Below are positions 1 through 9,433 of a DNA stretch of 64,000 bases, in pieces. A program made the position numbers and the translations under genes. The stretch comes from Isochrysis galbana (Eukaryota > Haptophyta > Isochrysidales > Isochrysidaceae), in NCBI GenBank assembly GCA_018136815.1, contig CM030944.1:2129345-2193344 (forward strand), in the 5' to 3' direction. Below the pieces are notes generated by a model. That model was given only the letters and a program-made list of their open reading frames with translations. It did no database searches and was not told where the DNA came from. Numbering within the stretch: the first letter of the stretch is position 1; each line of letters begins with the position of its first letter.

Positions 1-150
1 CAGTGAAGACGGGCCTCGGCAACTGGCGTATTTCGAACTCGCGCTGCCTCGCCCGCGAGGTCTCGATCGCCATCCCTATCTCAAAGGCCTTGTCGAGAAG
101 AGGGAGAACGATTCCCTCGCGCAGAGTTGATGAGAGAGAGCGCCGGCTTG
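1..150 (-). CDS. 3' or internal exon fragment of an unrecognised gene, running off the window edge
   Basis: Read on the minus strand, about 1-145 gives an open, protein-like stretch that includes GIVLPLLDKAFEIGMAIETS and then an Arg/Glu-rich segment ending in LPRPVFT at the edge. Codon use is GC3-rich like the confirmed genes, and the stretch is preceded (about 130-180) by a pyrimidine-rich tract that could serve as a splice acceptor. I do not recognise the family. No start or stop is visible, and a chance open frame cannot be excluded. Confidence 0.3.
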
Positions 151-539
151 AGCCTCGGGAAGAAGAGAGAGAGAGCTTGCCCGGTGAGATGGATGGGCTT
201 ATGACGCGCTCAGTACGCATCAGACCACGACCACGACCACGCCCTCGCCCGGGAACGGGTCGAGCGGGATCGAGCGAGAGGGCCGACGGCCGCAGCGGCG
301 CCATCGCGACAGGTAGCTGCTCACTCTTCTTTTTACAGGTAGAAGGCGTGGGGCCTAGCAAATAGTAGTACTACTAGTAGGAAAGTAGGAAACTCGCGCG
401 GGCATCCGCATCCGTCTGGGTCTGGGCACAAAAATAAAAAAGACATGCTAGGGTGCTGAAGAAAAAGATCTGAAGATTCAGGGCTAATAAAACAACTGAG
501 CGTTAGTACCACTACTCCCACTAGCCCGGTACTATCACG

Positions 540-1404
540 ACACCCCTCAGCGCACTTGCCCGCACGCCTTGAAGTGATGGCACAGACACATACACATATG
601 CATCCCTTCAAATCTCCCCCCTCGCAAACCCCCGGCTCCCATTATAACTCCCCACAAGTTACAATGAGGGAAAACCCATTGAGGCGGACCGGTCGACGCC
701 GGCCGACTCTCCGGGGAAAAACACCGGGGGGGGGGAGGGACCTCTCGTCGTGAAGCAGAACGGCCCTTACAGCTCGCGCCGCGAGCAGTCCTCGAAGAAA
801 TAAATGACTGCGCCCCCCGATACCTGCCACAGGGACGTCTTGAGCCACTCCCTTCTTCTCGCCCCTCCTGTCGCCAGCCGCCCCCCTTCGCCCGTTTGCT
901 AACGCAAACGGGGCCCGTTTCTTACCGCACTCCATCGGGGGGGGCGCAAATTCCCCCCTCTCCCTCTCTCCATTCTCCTCCGCCCCTCTCCCTGCGGCGC
1001 GTCGCCATGCGGCGCGCCACGGCCTGCTCTCAGAGGGCCTTTGGGGGCTCCCAGAGGGCCAGCAAGGGCAGCTCAGGGGGCAGTGGAGGCTGGGGCTAAG
1101 CCCCTGGCCCCCCTGCCTCTCCCACGCTTGCCACGCTGGCCATTGGAGCCTCCCAGTGGCCTCTGTATGCCTGGCGACCAGGGGAGGGGGGGGAGTCAGC
1201 TCGAGGGCAGGCCCATGCTGGGCGTGGGAGTGCGAGTCTCGGCCCGCGCCCACTAGGGGTCTGGGCCAGAGTGTTGATTGCCCAGCCCCTGCCAAAGGGC
1301 AGGGGCTGGGGTTGATTGTACGGGCCCACCCCGGGGGGTGTCCGCGATGGAGAGAGGGGGGCGCGAGGCCCCCATTGACCCCCACTTATAAAAGTAGGTT
1401 CTGA
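540..1404 (+). repeat. Repeat family A, copy 1 (inverted relative to copy 2 at 7344-8230)
   Basis: This GC-rich stretch matches the reverse complement of 7344-8230 along almost its whole length, including the segments around ATGAGGGAAAACCCATTGAG, the GTTTGCTAACGCAAACGGGG palindrome near 895, and the end CCCCCACTTATAAAAGTAGG. Long open frames inside it on both strands come from base composition rather than a gene. It looks like a non-autonomous mobile repeat. I see no target-site duplication at the edges. Confidence 0.6.
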
Positions 1405-1913
1405 AGATTCAGGGCTAACACCGTTCACTGGACCAGTATCAGTATACACTACTTCCCAACCGACAACGCCCTTTTCTCCCCTCACTCCGCCTCCTCGCCT
1501 TCCCCTTCCCCTCCTCGTTCCTTTGTCATCGGTTTCGGGGGTACGTGTAGTTGTCATGTCAGGTTGACTTTGCATGAGGTGCCCTACAAAACGGGTGAGC
1601 GTTTGCACCGTGGCGTGCTGCATGTGCAACACGCCCTCGTTCGTGAAAGTACTACAGGTTGGCATTGGCATTGGCGCAACTGTCGCACTGTTGCATTGTC
1701 GCATCCAGAGTATTTTATATACTCATACGACTCTAGGCGGATGCGGTGCTTCTATCAATGTGTAGTGTGTGAGAAAATTGAGTGGGTTTTGTTTTTGCCA
1801 ATGAGTTGCCTCGAAGCTCCACCTCCACCGCATTGCACGCCGCATTTGTTCGTTTGTCCTTGTTTGGCTTTCATTGGTCTGTTTGTGCGATGTTGCGTCA
1901 GTTTTCAGTTTTC

Positions 1914-2080
1914 TGTCAGAGCAAGGCTGATCTCACTCTTGGAGATTGCCTGCGAGGGCGCGCCGGCAGCTAGCGCGGAATGCGGTTCTTGCGGGGAGCT
2001 CATGGAGCTTTCCTCGGGGGTGACTACGGGCATGGTGATCGACGCACGACGCATGAAGCACGGACGGAGGGCGCGGAAAA
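1914..2080 (+). mobile_element. LTR fragment of the methyltransferase-bearing Ty3 family
   Basis: It begins TGTCAGAGCAAGGCTGATCT and follows the first 165 bp of the LTR seen at 24766 and 45535, in the same orientation, then diverges abruptly at about 2080. It is a truncated relic with no internal coding sequence. Confidence 0.75.
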
Positions 2081-2470
2081 CGATACTACTTAGAAAATCA
2101 TAAAACTACTTCGCGATCATAAAAAAGGGAGTCCAAATCTCCGCGGCCGCGCGGCGGGGGGGATTAGCGGAGTCTCTGCCGTGCGGGGGCGGCGAAAGGG
2201 GGGTGCGGGCGGGTGGCCATGGCTTTCCTACGCGTCCGCGCGTCCGCTTGGCGCTGCGGCGGCCGGAGCAGCGCTTAAGGGGGTGCAGGCGGAGGGCATG
2301 GCCTGGGAGGCCGAAGCAAAAGTGTCCTCAGGCTGCGGCCGTCGCGCGCGGCGTGCGTAGGCCCCACTGGCCAGCTGTCCCACGCGCAGCGCATTCAGCT
2401 CAACGCGCGTGAGGCTGAGCCTGCGAATGATGGCGCTGGCGCGCTGTCTGTGTGCGCGCGCTATCGGCCC

Positions 2471-2529
2471 TGGTTGTTGTCAACCAGAGTGGATAGTGGA
2501 CTGCCTGTGAGCGCACAGGCAGTCCACTA
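2471..2529. other. Two adjacent perfect hairpins
   Basis: A 6-bp stem with 4-nt loop (2471-2486, TGGTTG/CAACCA) is followed by a perfect 16-bp stem with a 4-nt AGCG loop (2494-2509 pairing with 2514-2529). They sit at the 3' edge of the coding-like stretch on the minus strand (2560-2840). They could be a processed RNA structure, a transposon end or a miniature palindrome; no specific family is recognised. Confidence 0.6.
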
Positions 2530-2559
2530 CCCTGATCATACAGGTGTGCGGTGTGCGCC

Positions 2560-2840
2560 TTGTGCATGGCTGTTGGTGCGCGTTCGTTCTTGTATTCCTT
2601 CTCCTGTGTGCGCCCTCTAGCGCCTTGCCGCCCATGTTGCTCTCCTCCGGGAAGTTGTAGTAGGCATCAAGCTCATCCTCGAAGCATTTGTCCTCGCCCA
2701 GACAGGTCTCGCCGTTGCACACGTTCTGCTCGCGCTCGTTCACCAACTCGTACTCGTTGGTGCGCAGGAGCCAAGCGCCCGATGGCAGCCGCGCAGCAAA
2801 GATGCGGCGCCAATGGTAACAAACGTTGTCCCTTTGCGCA
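2560..2840 (-). CDS. Coding-like exon, unrecognised cysteine-containing protein
   Basis: On the minus strand an open frame spans 2480-2893. Its middle reads like real protein: a Trp/Arg-rich start (HWRRIFAARLPSGAWLLRTN) followed by an acidic, cysteine-containing segment with C-x4-C-x5-C spacing and EDELDAYYNF. Codon third positions are strongly G/C, as in the confirmed genes. The frame's ends become low complexity, so probably only about 2640-2830 is an exon. There is no recognisable family and no confirmed start. Splice sites were not resolved. Confidence 0.35.
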
Positions 2841-2941
2841 TGTGTGTAGGGTGCATATGCTGAGAGGCATGAGCCCCGCTTCACCTCGCACAATCAATTT
2901 TTGTCCGCGCGCACGTCGCGAAGTTTGCCCGTTTGGGCCTG

Positions 2942-3011
2942 TTTTGGCGTGCGTGGGCGTTCGTGGGCGTGCGTGCGTGCGTGCGTGCGTGGGCGTGCGT
3001 GCGTGGGCGTG
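2942..3011 (+). repeat. (GCGT)n-type short tandem repeat
   Basis: A run of GCGT/GGGCGT units (GTGCGTGCGTGCGTGGGCGT style) gives spurious Val/Arg/Ala- or His/Ala/Arg-rich open frames on both strands. Simple repeat. Confidence 0.85.
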
Positions 3012-3169
3012 ATGTACCACTAAGAGAGCCAGCCATAAATAAAACAAAAATGAAAACCACTACCGCATTGCAACACAGGCCAGCAAACGCCCAAAACGTG
3101 CACCGAAGCAAGAGAACCACAAATGAATTAAAACGAAACGCTGGCAACAGAAGCAAGGCCAGGGACTGT

Positions 3170-4040
3170 AGTTAACTATCAACGTTGGGGGGCACTAGTT
3201 AGTAGCCATTTGAGGGGTAGTTAGTTAACTGGTTGTATGTATTTGGAAGTAGTTACCTGCTAGTTACGTGGTTTCTGACTTTCTAAGTTGGTGGTTAACT
3301 AGTAGTTATCTAGTAGCTAGTAGCTAGTAGCTAGTAGATATAAAACTACTACTATTATAATAATAGAGATGAATTATGATATGTACAGTACAAGGAGGCC
3401 CCCCTCTCGCCTTCCCCCCAGTCCCTCAATCCCTGCTCCCTCCAACCTCCGTCCAACGCCGACGAACTCCGACGATGGCGCCGAGGAGGATTTCGAGACC
3501 GTCGAGCAGCTTGCCAACTTGCCAATAACGCTGCAGTTGCAGGGCGGGACGACGAGGTCGAACGTGTGTTTTTACGCGGCCGGAGCAATGCATGGTGACC
3601 TCCGTAAGGCTGTGAAGGATTCGACGCTCGAGCGCTAGCTTGTGGCAGCGTACAACACGGATTGAATACTACTACCTACTATACTAGTAGCTAGTAGTAG
3701 TAATAATAATGGAGGAATGTAATAAGTCTAGACGTCTAGCTAGACTTGTGACTGGTTGTGTGAAAGCTTTTGAAGATGGTTATGAGCTGTGGCAAAACAT
3801 AATTGTTATCATTCATGCGTTTGTATTTCACTTTACCCTATCTAGGTTTAGATATGGTGGGCCGCGCGCAGCGCGAAGCTCCGACGCCGTTCGTGTAGTT
3901 AACTGCGAAGGAGACTTGCTCAGCCCTAGTTACTTGCGAGTCAATAGTAGTTACTTGCGAGTTGGGGGCAGTTAGTTAACTACTTGCGCTATTTAGGAGG
4001 TAGCTAACAACCACTAACTGAGTTAACTAGTTAACTGCTT
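3170..4040. repeat. Possible non-autonomous DNA transposon with AGTTAACT-rich subterminal repeats
   Basis: The flanks 3170-3350 and 3890-4045 are dense in AGTTAACT, CTAGTTA and TAGCTAGTAG motifs in both orientations, enclosing a normal-composition core. Clustered short subterminal motifs are typical of hAT/MULE-like ends. I could not define clean terminal inverted repeats or a target duplication. The core has an open frame at 3369-3638 (plus) that encodes an 89-residue Pro-rich then acidic peptide of no recognised family. Confidence 0.35.
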
Positions 4041-4127
4041 CTCCTAGTCCCTAGCCTTGAACAGAAGGATGAGGAGGAGGATGGAACTATTAATATTGCA
4101 CATTTCCCCCAACATATTTGGCCTTGG

Positions 4128-4659
4128 TCAGTCCTCTTCCATCCATGCACGGGCGATGTTTTGCTCAGCTTCAAGGGCAGCCAGCTCCATGCGACGACGC
4201 TCTTGCATAGAGGCTTCTTCAACACGCAATTGGGCCATACGCTTGGCCCTTTCAATGTACTCGAGTCGATCGATGCTCGCCTTCTTGCCACTGCTCCTTG
4301 GAGCTGAGGTGTAGCTTTGTGGATTGGACTGGTGATGGAGAGGGTAGGGATAGGTGTGTGGTGGTGGCATGTGTGGGGAGGAGAGATTTTGGTAGGGGTA
4401 TGGGTGATGTTGGGGGTGGAGTTGTGGATGATTTGAGGCACCTTGCAATGGGGAAGGAAGGCTGTTGGAAGGGTGGGGTGTGGAAAGGCTTTTGGAAAGG
4501 TTCCAGCTGCTGTGGGAAGTGAGCCTGATCCTGCCAAGGTGGTTGCCAAGGCTGTGGTGGCTGTTGCGGTTGCCAAGTGGGTGGCTGTTGCTGTTGCCAG
4601 TAGGAGTAGGTGGGTGGTTGTGCTGGTGGCTGTTGTGGAGGAGTGTGTGGCTGTGAGTA
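4128..4659 (-). pseudogene. C-terminal remnant of a Gln/Pro-rich protein with an NAM-associated-type helical tail (Harbinger-type transposon ORF candidate)
   Basis: The minus strand encodes a Gln/Pro/Trp-rich region (about 4640-4450, many CAA/CAG codons). After a one-base frame change near 4445, it continues as a Pro/His/Tyr-rich region and a charged helix (KKASIDRLEYIERAKRMAQL, then RRRMELAALEAEQNIARAW) ending at a stop at 4128. A low-complexity linker plus Arg/Glu-rich terminal helix resembles the NAM-associated C-terminal domain found in Harbinger/PIF accessory proteins. The upstream part is lost: at 4660 the sequence becomes an LTR fragment. The family assignment is inference; the decay (frameshift plus truncation) is visible. 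Confidence 0.45.
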
Positions 4660-5001
4660 GACCGGAGAATGTTTTGGACGAATCTTCCTGCCGTCGGCCG
4701 AGGAGAGGCGGACGGAGAGAGAGAGAGAGAGAGTCTCGCAGAGCGACTGCAGAACGAGAAGTCGAAGTCATGCCGGTTTATTACCTTAAACGAGCCAACA
4801 ATTATAGTAACAGCAAAACAAAATTCGAATCGCAAATTTCGAGACCAAAATCTGCAAACCTGGACTTGAGACCATGGGGAATCCGAATCTGTGTGTCTTG
4901 TGCGTCAGTGGCAACACGGGGAACTGTTCAATTGTAATTGTGAGCGCGTACCTTACACGAATATTCATGCCTACAGCCTTCAGATGGGCAGGAATACAAC
5001 A
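4660..5001 (+). mobile_element. 3'-half LTR fragment of the methyltransferase-bearing Ty3 family
   Basis: The sequence from GACCGGAGAATGTTTTGGAC to the terminal GGAATACAACA matches the last 340 bp of the LTR as read on the plus strand at 45535-46612 and 27369-27567. It contains the unbroken form of the site (CCAACAATTATAG) that is split by the nested LTR at 25962/27369, which makes it the reference for that insertion. It truncates the gene remnant at 4128-4659. Confidence 0.85.
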
Positions 5002-5035
5002 TTTTCGGAGTTTTCTTGTTGGTCTCACTCACCGC

Positions 5036-5200
5036 TGACGGGCTGAAGCCCGTTAGCAGAGGAAGGCGGGCAGGCGGGCTTGGGCGAGGGCGAGGACGGC
5101 GGCGAAAGCGACATCGAGCGAGCGGCGAGAGGCGAGGGCGAGTGAGAGGAGGGCTGTGTTGGCAGGGACTGGTGAGAAGAGGCGAGATTGTAGGGTATGA
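5036..5200 (+). repeat. Repeat family B fragment
   Basis: Contains the hairpin-forming GACGGGCTGAAGCCCGT followed by AGCAGAGGAAGGCGGG and a GGGCTTGGGCGAGGGCGAG tract. Related copies occur at 24300-24375 and 51870-51960, and in inverted form at 52405-52520, 46655-46765 and 45125-45175. This is a dispersed element end, probably another LTR family; full boundaries are not resolved. Confidence 0.55.
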
Positions 5201-5889
5201 GTGTTAGGCGAGAGCGAGAGGACGAGAGCGAGAGCGACGGATGACGACTGACGACAGGACAACGGACACAGACACCCAGGAAAACACTCCGACACTCGCC
5301 CCACGACTTTCTCACGTAACTCGACTGCAATCAATCCCAGCAAACACTCCGATCCGACAACGACGGACGACGATCAAAGGGCGATCTGTCGGCGATCTTG
5401 TCGGGAAGGGGAATCGCACCATAGCGGAAACGAGGGGTTATCTTGCGACGCATTCCAAGAGACCTACCGAATAAGACGAGAGAAGTGTGACGTGCCTATG
5501 GTAGAGATACGAAGAGGTCGCAAATTAAACCCGATTGCCCCCAAAAGCAGGTAGAGAAACGCGGGGGAGATAGCGCATTAAACCTATTTGCGAGGCGCCT
5601 GGGAGGAAGAAATGTGGCGAAACTTCCCTTCTCTTCGAGAGAAAGGCAGAGAGGGCGCTCCACAACCCTAGATCCTAGCTAGGCGTCCACGCGAAGTTTT
5701 TGACCGAGAACGAGAACCGAGAACGAGAGAATTATTACGATAAATACCGAACGAAGAGAAGAGCGAGACCTAATGAGGCCAGGCAATCCGGTGGCGGGAT
5801 TGATTGCATGCTATGGCTATGGCCTCGCTCGCACGCTCACTCACCGCGCGCCCGCAGCGCGCAACCCTCTGTTCCGGACATGGGGGTCT

Positions 5890-5957
5890 CCTAGAAACAC
5901 GGTGAAAAACACTGTTTTTGACTTCCGTAGAAACGCACTGTTCCTGTGTTGAACATC
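5890..5957 (+). repeat. Fragment related to the MITE at 21834-22023
   Basis: The stretch contains CACTGTTCCTGTGTTGAAC, nearly the reverse complement of the MITE's GTGAAACACAGGAACAGTG, and an internal GAAAAACACTGTTTTTG palindrome. Short diverged relic; 5200-5890 upstream holds no supported gene. Confidence 0.4.
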
Positions 5958-6174
5958 TAGGGAAAACTCGCCGCTCCCGTTTCCCTCGTTACGCGCGCGA
6001 CCGTTGGCGACGGGTCAGAAATCGAGGAACGGACATTTGACATTTGACATTTGAAGTGAATGAGCCACAAGTACTTTACTTCTCTATTCACACCGCGGAT
6101 ATGCGTAAACTCGCGTCCCCGACTCGCGGGGGAGCGACCCACCACCGCACAGCCCGCGCGGCGCCGCCACTGGT

Positions 6175-6259
<85 letters not shown>
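6175..6259 (+). repeat. (CA)n microsatellite
   Basis: About 42 uninterrupted CA units lie just 9 bases upstream of the thioredoxin-like start codon, so they fall in its 5' UTR or core promoter. The open frame extending through the repeat (His/Thr alternation) is an artefact. Confidence 0.95.
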
Positions 6260-6268
6260 AGCCGCAAG

Positions 6269-6690
6269 ATGACGGTGACGGGCGTGGTTACTCTGGACGA
6301 CTGGCATCGGGCTCACGAGGGAGGTGCGTACGTCATCGTCGCGTACACGGCCCAATGGTGCGAGCCCTCGCAGCGAATAACCGACGAGTTCCGCCGGCTG
6401 AGTGAGTCGCGCAGGAATCTCCGCTTCATCTCTGTCGACGTGGAGGACGCGGAAGATGTGTCGCAGCTGTGCGGTATCTCGGCGATGCCGGCTTTTCACG
6501 TGAGTCAGGCTTTCACGACCCCATGCGCCTCACGACGCCCTAGGCGTCCCACGACTGCCAATGCGAGACGCACCAACGCCTCTGGCGCCACTGCATGCAG
6601 ATTTACAAACAGGGTGTCTTCATCGAGAGCTTTGTCGGCGACAGCAAGCATCAGCTTAGGGCGCTTGCTGACCGATACAATGCGACATAA
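6269..6690 (+). CDS. Thioredoxin-like protein with atypical WCEPS active site, one intron
   Basis: Two exons, 6269-6499 and 6601-6690, with a 101-bp GT-AG intron (GTGAGT...TGCAG, phase 0), give a 106-residue single thioredoxin fold. Visible are the beta-strand VIVAYTAQWCEPSQRITDEF with the active-site tryptophan and first cysteine, the core FISVDVEDAEDVSQL, the cis-proline loop SAMPAFH, and after the intron IYKQGVFIESFVGD and a C-terminal helix. Length equals a classic thioredoxin. The usual CGPC is CEPS, so the resolving cysteine is replaced by serine: a monothiol or non-redox role is likely, and dithiol disulfide reduction is not expected. There is no targeting peptide if ATG 6269 is used. 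Upstream codons would come from the CA repeat, which is why this start was chosen. Confidence 0.85.
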
Positions 6691-7057
6691 CAGCACTTGG
6701 CGGCCGACCTTCAGAATCTGGATGGTTGTACCTTAGCTTGGTTGTACAGATGTAGCCTTAGGCATGACGAGAGATGAGAAACATTCTCGGATTTTATCAA
6801 CATTCCAGTATGTGAGGCGAGGATGGCGCTATCTTTCGTTGCGATATTGTCGTCCGAAACCGAGGGCTGGGGGTCGTTCCAGTTTACGCAATCAAACAGT
6901 ATTGGTATATCTACATTCGAGTGTTTCGGGGTGAATCTTTTGAAAAATTGAAAATTGATTTGTCACTACCTCTTCAACTCTAACGATTTTCTCCGCGAGC
7001 GACGGCGCAGGGGTATAAGTGCGGCGCTAGTCGATCACTTTGTGGTTCAGGTCCTTT
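6691..7057. other. Intergenic, nothing recognised
   Basis: AT-richer spacer downstream of the thioredoxin-like gene, probably its 3' UTR followed by the 5' region of the next small frame. No conserved coding pattern, repeat or RNA gene is seen. Confidence 0.5.
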
Positions 7058-7192
7058 ATGGCATCCGAACTCAACATCAACATCCCAGGGACTCCTCACA
7101 TTTGGCTACTCCTGGCTTTCAGCTTTCACTACTACGTCTATCTCGTCTTGCGCGAAAGAGAGGCTCTTCCGGCGTTCTACCGTAAGAGCTAG
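7058..7192 (+). CDS. 44-residue single-pass membrane mini-protein (hypothetical)
   Basis: ATG at 7058 opens a 45-codon frame to TAG at 7190-7192. The product starts MASELNINIPGTP, then has a hydrophobic helix (HIWLLLAFSFHYYVYLVL) followed by charged REREALPAFYRKS. The arrangement, short polar N-terminus, one helix and positive tail, resembles small subunits of organelle membrane complexes, but no specific family is recognised. The ATG lies 7 bases after TTTGTGGTTCAG, which could be a splice acceptor from a non-coding first exon. Because of the short length a chance frame remains possible. Confidence 0.4.
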   Translation: MASELNINIPGTPHIWLLLAFSFHYYVYLVLREREALPAFYRKS

Positions 7193-7343
7193 TAAAAGGG
7201 AGGCCGTCTTGCGTTTGGCGTTCGTCCAAGTTTCGACTTTGTCTCTTGAGTCTTGAGTCCGCCCCGCGGGCTTCCGGGTATGGTTGTCTCCTCAAGAGGA
7301 CATATCACAACTATCAGTAAACTGTAAACTAATAGGGTCATGG

Positions 7344-8230
7344 AGCGCAACCTACTTTTATAAGTGGGGGTCAATGGGGGCCTCGCGCCCCCCTCTCTCC
7401 ATCGCGGACACCCCCCGGGGTGGGCCCGTACATTCAACCCCAGCCCCTGCCCTCTGGCAGGGGCAGGGCACTCATCATTTCAGCCCAGACCCCTAGTGGG
7501 CGCGGGTCGCGAGCCGCACTCCCAGGCCCGCATGGGCCAGCTCTCGTACTGACTCCCCCCCCCATCCCTGGTCGCCAGGCAGACAGGGGCCTCAGGGCGG
7601 CACCCAAGGCCAGCGAGGCGAGCGAGGGAGAGGCAGGGGGGCCAGGGGGTGAGCCCCAGCCTCCACTGCCCCCTGAGCTGCCCCTGCTGGCCCTCTGGGC
7701 GCCCCTGAAGGACCTCTGAGAGCAGGCCATGGCGCGCCGCATGGCGACGCGCCGCAGGGACCGGGGCGGAAGAGAATGGAACGAGGGAGAGGGGGGGATT
7801 TGCACCCCCCCCCCGATGGAGTGTGGTGAGAAACGAGCCCCGTTTGCGTTAGCAAACGGGCGAAGGGGGGCGACTGGCGATAGGAGGGAGATGGGAAGGG
7901 AGCGGCTCAAGACGTCTCGGATACCCTTGTGGCTTGTGGCAGGTATACTCGAGGCGCAGTTGCTTATTTCTCGAGAACTGCTCGCGGCGTGAGCTAGTAA
8001 GGGCCGTTCTCCTTTTTCGACGAGAGGTTCCTCCCCCCCCCCCGGTGCTTTTTCCTGGAGAGTCGGCCGGCGTCGTTCGGTCCGCCTCAATGGGTTTTCC
8101 CTCATTTTAACTTGTGGGGAGTAAGAATGGGAGCCGGGGGCCTGCGAGGGGGGAGATGTGGAGGGGTGCATAGGTGTATGTATCTGTGACAACAACACGT
8201 GCCAAGGTGTACGGGCAGTAGGCCACCGTC
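7344..8230 (-). repeat. Repeat family A, copy 2
   Basis: It starts CCTACTTTTATAAGTGGGGG and runs through the reverse complement of 540-1404, including GTTTGCGTTAGCAAACGGG and the AATGGGTTTTCCCTCAT segment. The end motif CCTACTTTTATAAGTGGGG also occurs alone at about 21690-21714 and 51755-51775. No gene is supported within; open frames follow from the repetitive GC-rich sequence. Confidence 0.6.
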
Positions 8231-8468
8231 CATCCGGAGGGGCTAACCTCGCTGGCACGGCCAAGGCAGCTTAACGGCGAGTTTCGAGGGCGAACAAATC
8301 GGCCAGTCCATCCAGGATTTGACTGGCGACAGCAGACGGGTCGGCAGCGATGGGGCTCAAGGCAAGAGTTAGCGTTGAGCGCTCGTAATCGAGAGCATTG
8401 AACGAATGATTCGAGGACGACGAGAGCGACGAAGGAGGTAGCGAACGAACGGCGAGAGAGAACGGAAC

Positions 8469-8499
8469 TCCAAGAGTGAGATGAGCCTTGCTCTGACAT
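8469..8499 (-). repeat. 31-bp LTR-terminus-like segment
   Basis: CTCCAAGAGTGAGATGAGCC... to ...CTCTGACA matches the extreme end of the Ty3 LTR family (27334-27364). It is too short to be an insertion by itself; it may be the end of a diverged LTR extending toward 8230. Confidence 0.4.
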
Positions 8500-9430
8500 A
8501 CCAGGCCTTATTTATTGAAGTATGAAGTATGTGATTTGTGCCCATAAGGGCCACCCGGTCTCGGGCCGCGCCGCCGAGGCGGCGCGGCCGTCGCCAGGGT
8601 GAGTGAGGCCTCTGCCATGAGGCATGCCCAATGGACTTCTCCTGCTTCATGTCTGGTGTGTGCTGGTTGTGACCTGCAGCCTGCTGCCCTCCATGGGGGG
8701 GGGCCAGCATGGCTGCTGGAGGTGGTGTGGCCGGGGCCACGGGCCGTGTGGCGCGATGGGGATCGCGCTCACCTGCTCGGCCTCTGCGGGGGGACGCGGT
8801 CGCTTCGCCTGCGACTGCTCCATGGGCACTGGAAGGGCGCCCGCCCACGGCGGGGTGCCCGAATGGCAGAGGGGGCGCGTCGGCGCTCGGCGCGCTCCAT
8901 GGCGACCAAGTATGAACTTAGTTGTTTTTGGAGGAGGTTAAAAATCACTCGATGGTTCGTCATTGAGTCCCCGACAGAAGCCACAACCACGGCCGAGTGC
9001 GATCGCGTGCCACACAAGCGCCCCTAAAGCCGCCGACAGATGACTTTCCAAAACCCGCAACAAGAACGAGCCCCGCATCATCACATTGTCAAATGCGCCC
9101 TCGTCATTCGCCTCCACATATTGCACCGGCTACAGATATATCATTGCACCAGTACGCTATCAACATGCAGCAGACCGGCCTTAGTTTCATCGATGCATCG
9201 ATATGGATGGGAGGCAGTGCGGGGCTTGCCTCGACGTAGCGCCTTGCCTTTCGCTCGGCGTCGCGGACATGAGGAGTATAAAAGCAAGCCGCACGTAGGA
9301 GGGTTGGTTGCGCCTGGACGCCGGCGCACCTCCACCAACAAGAAGTGGGACGAACGTCACGTTGAGGTTTCTGACCAAGCTCATAGCATTTAGCTATTCT
9401 CCGAGCAAGTTGGTGTGCTCGCGCGATGCA
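8500..9430. other. No supported gene
   Basis: GC-rich sequence with overlapping open frames on both strands that lack recognisable domains. AAGTATGAACTTAGTT at 8909-8924 resembles short repeat ends seen at about 45417-45435, 46825-46835 and 61855-61870. Confidence 0.4.
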
Positions 9431-9433
9431 AGT

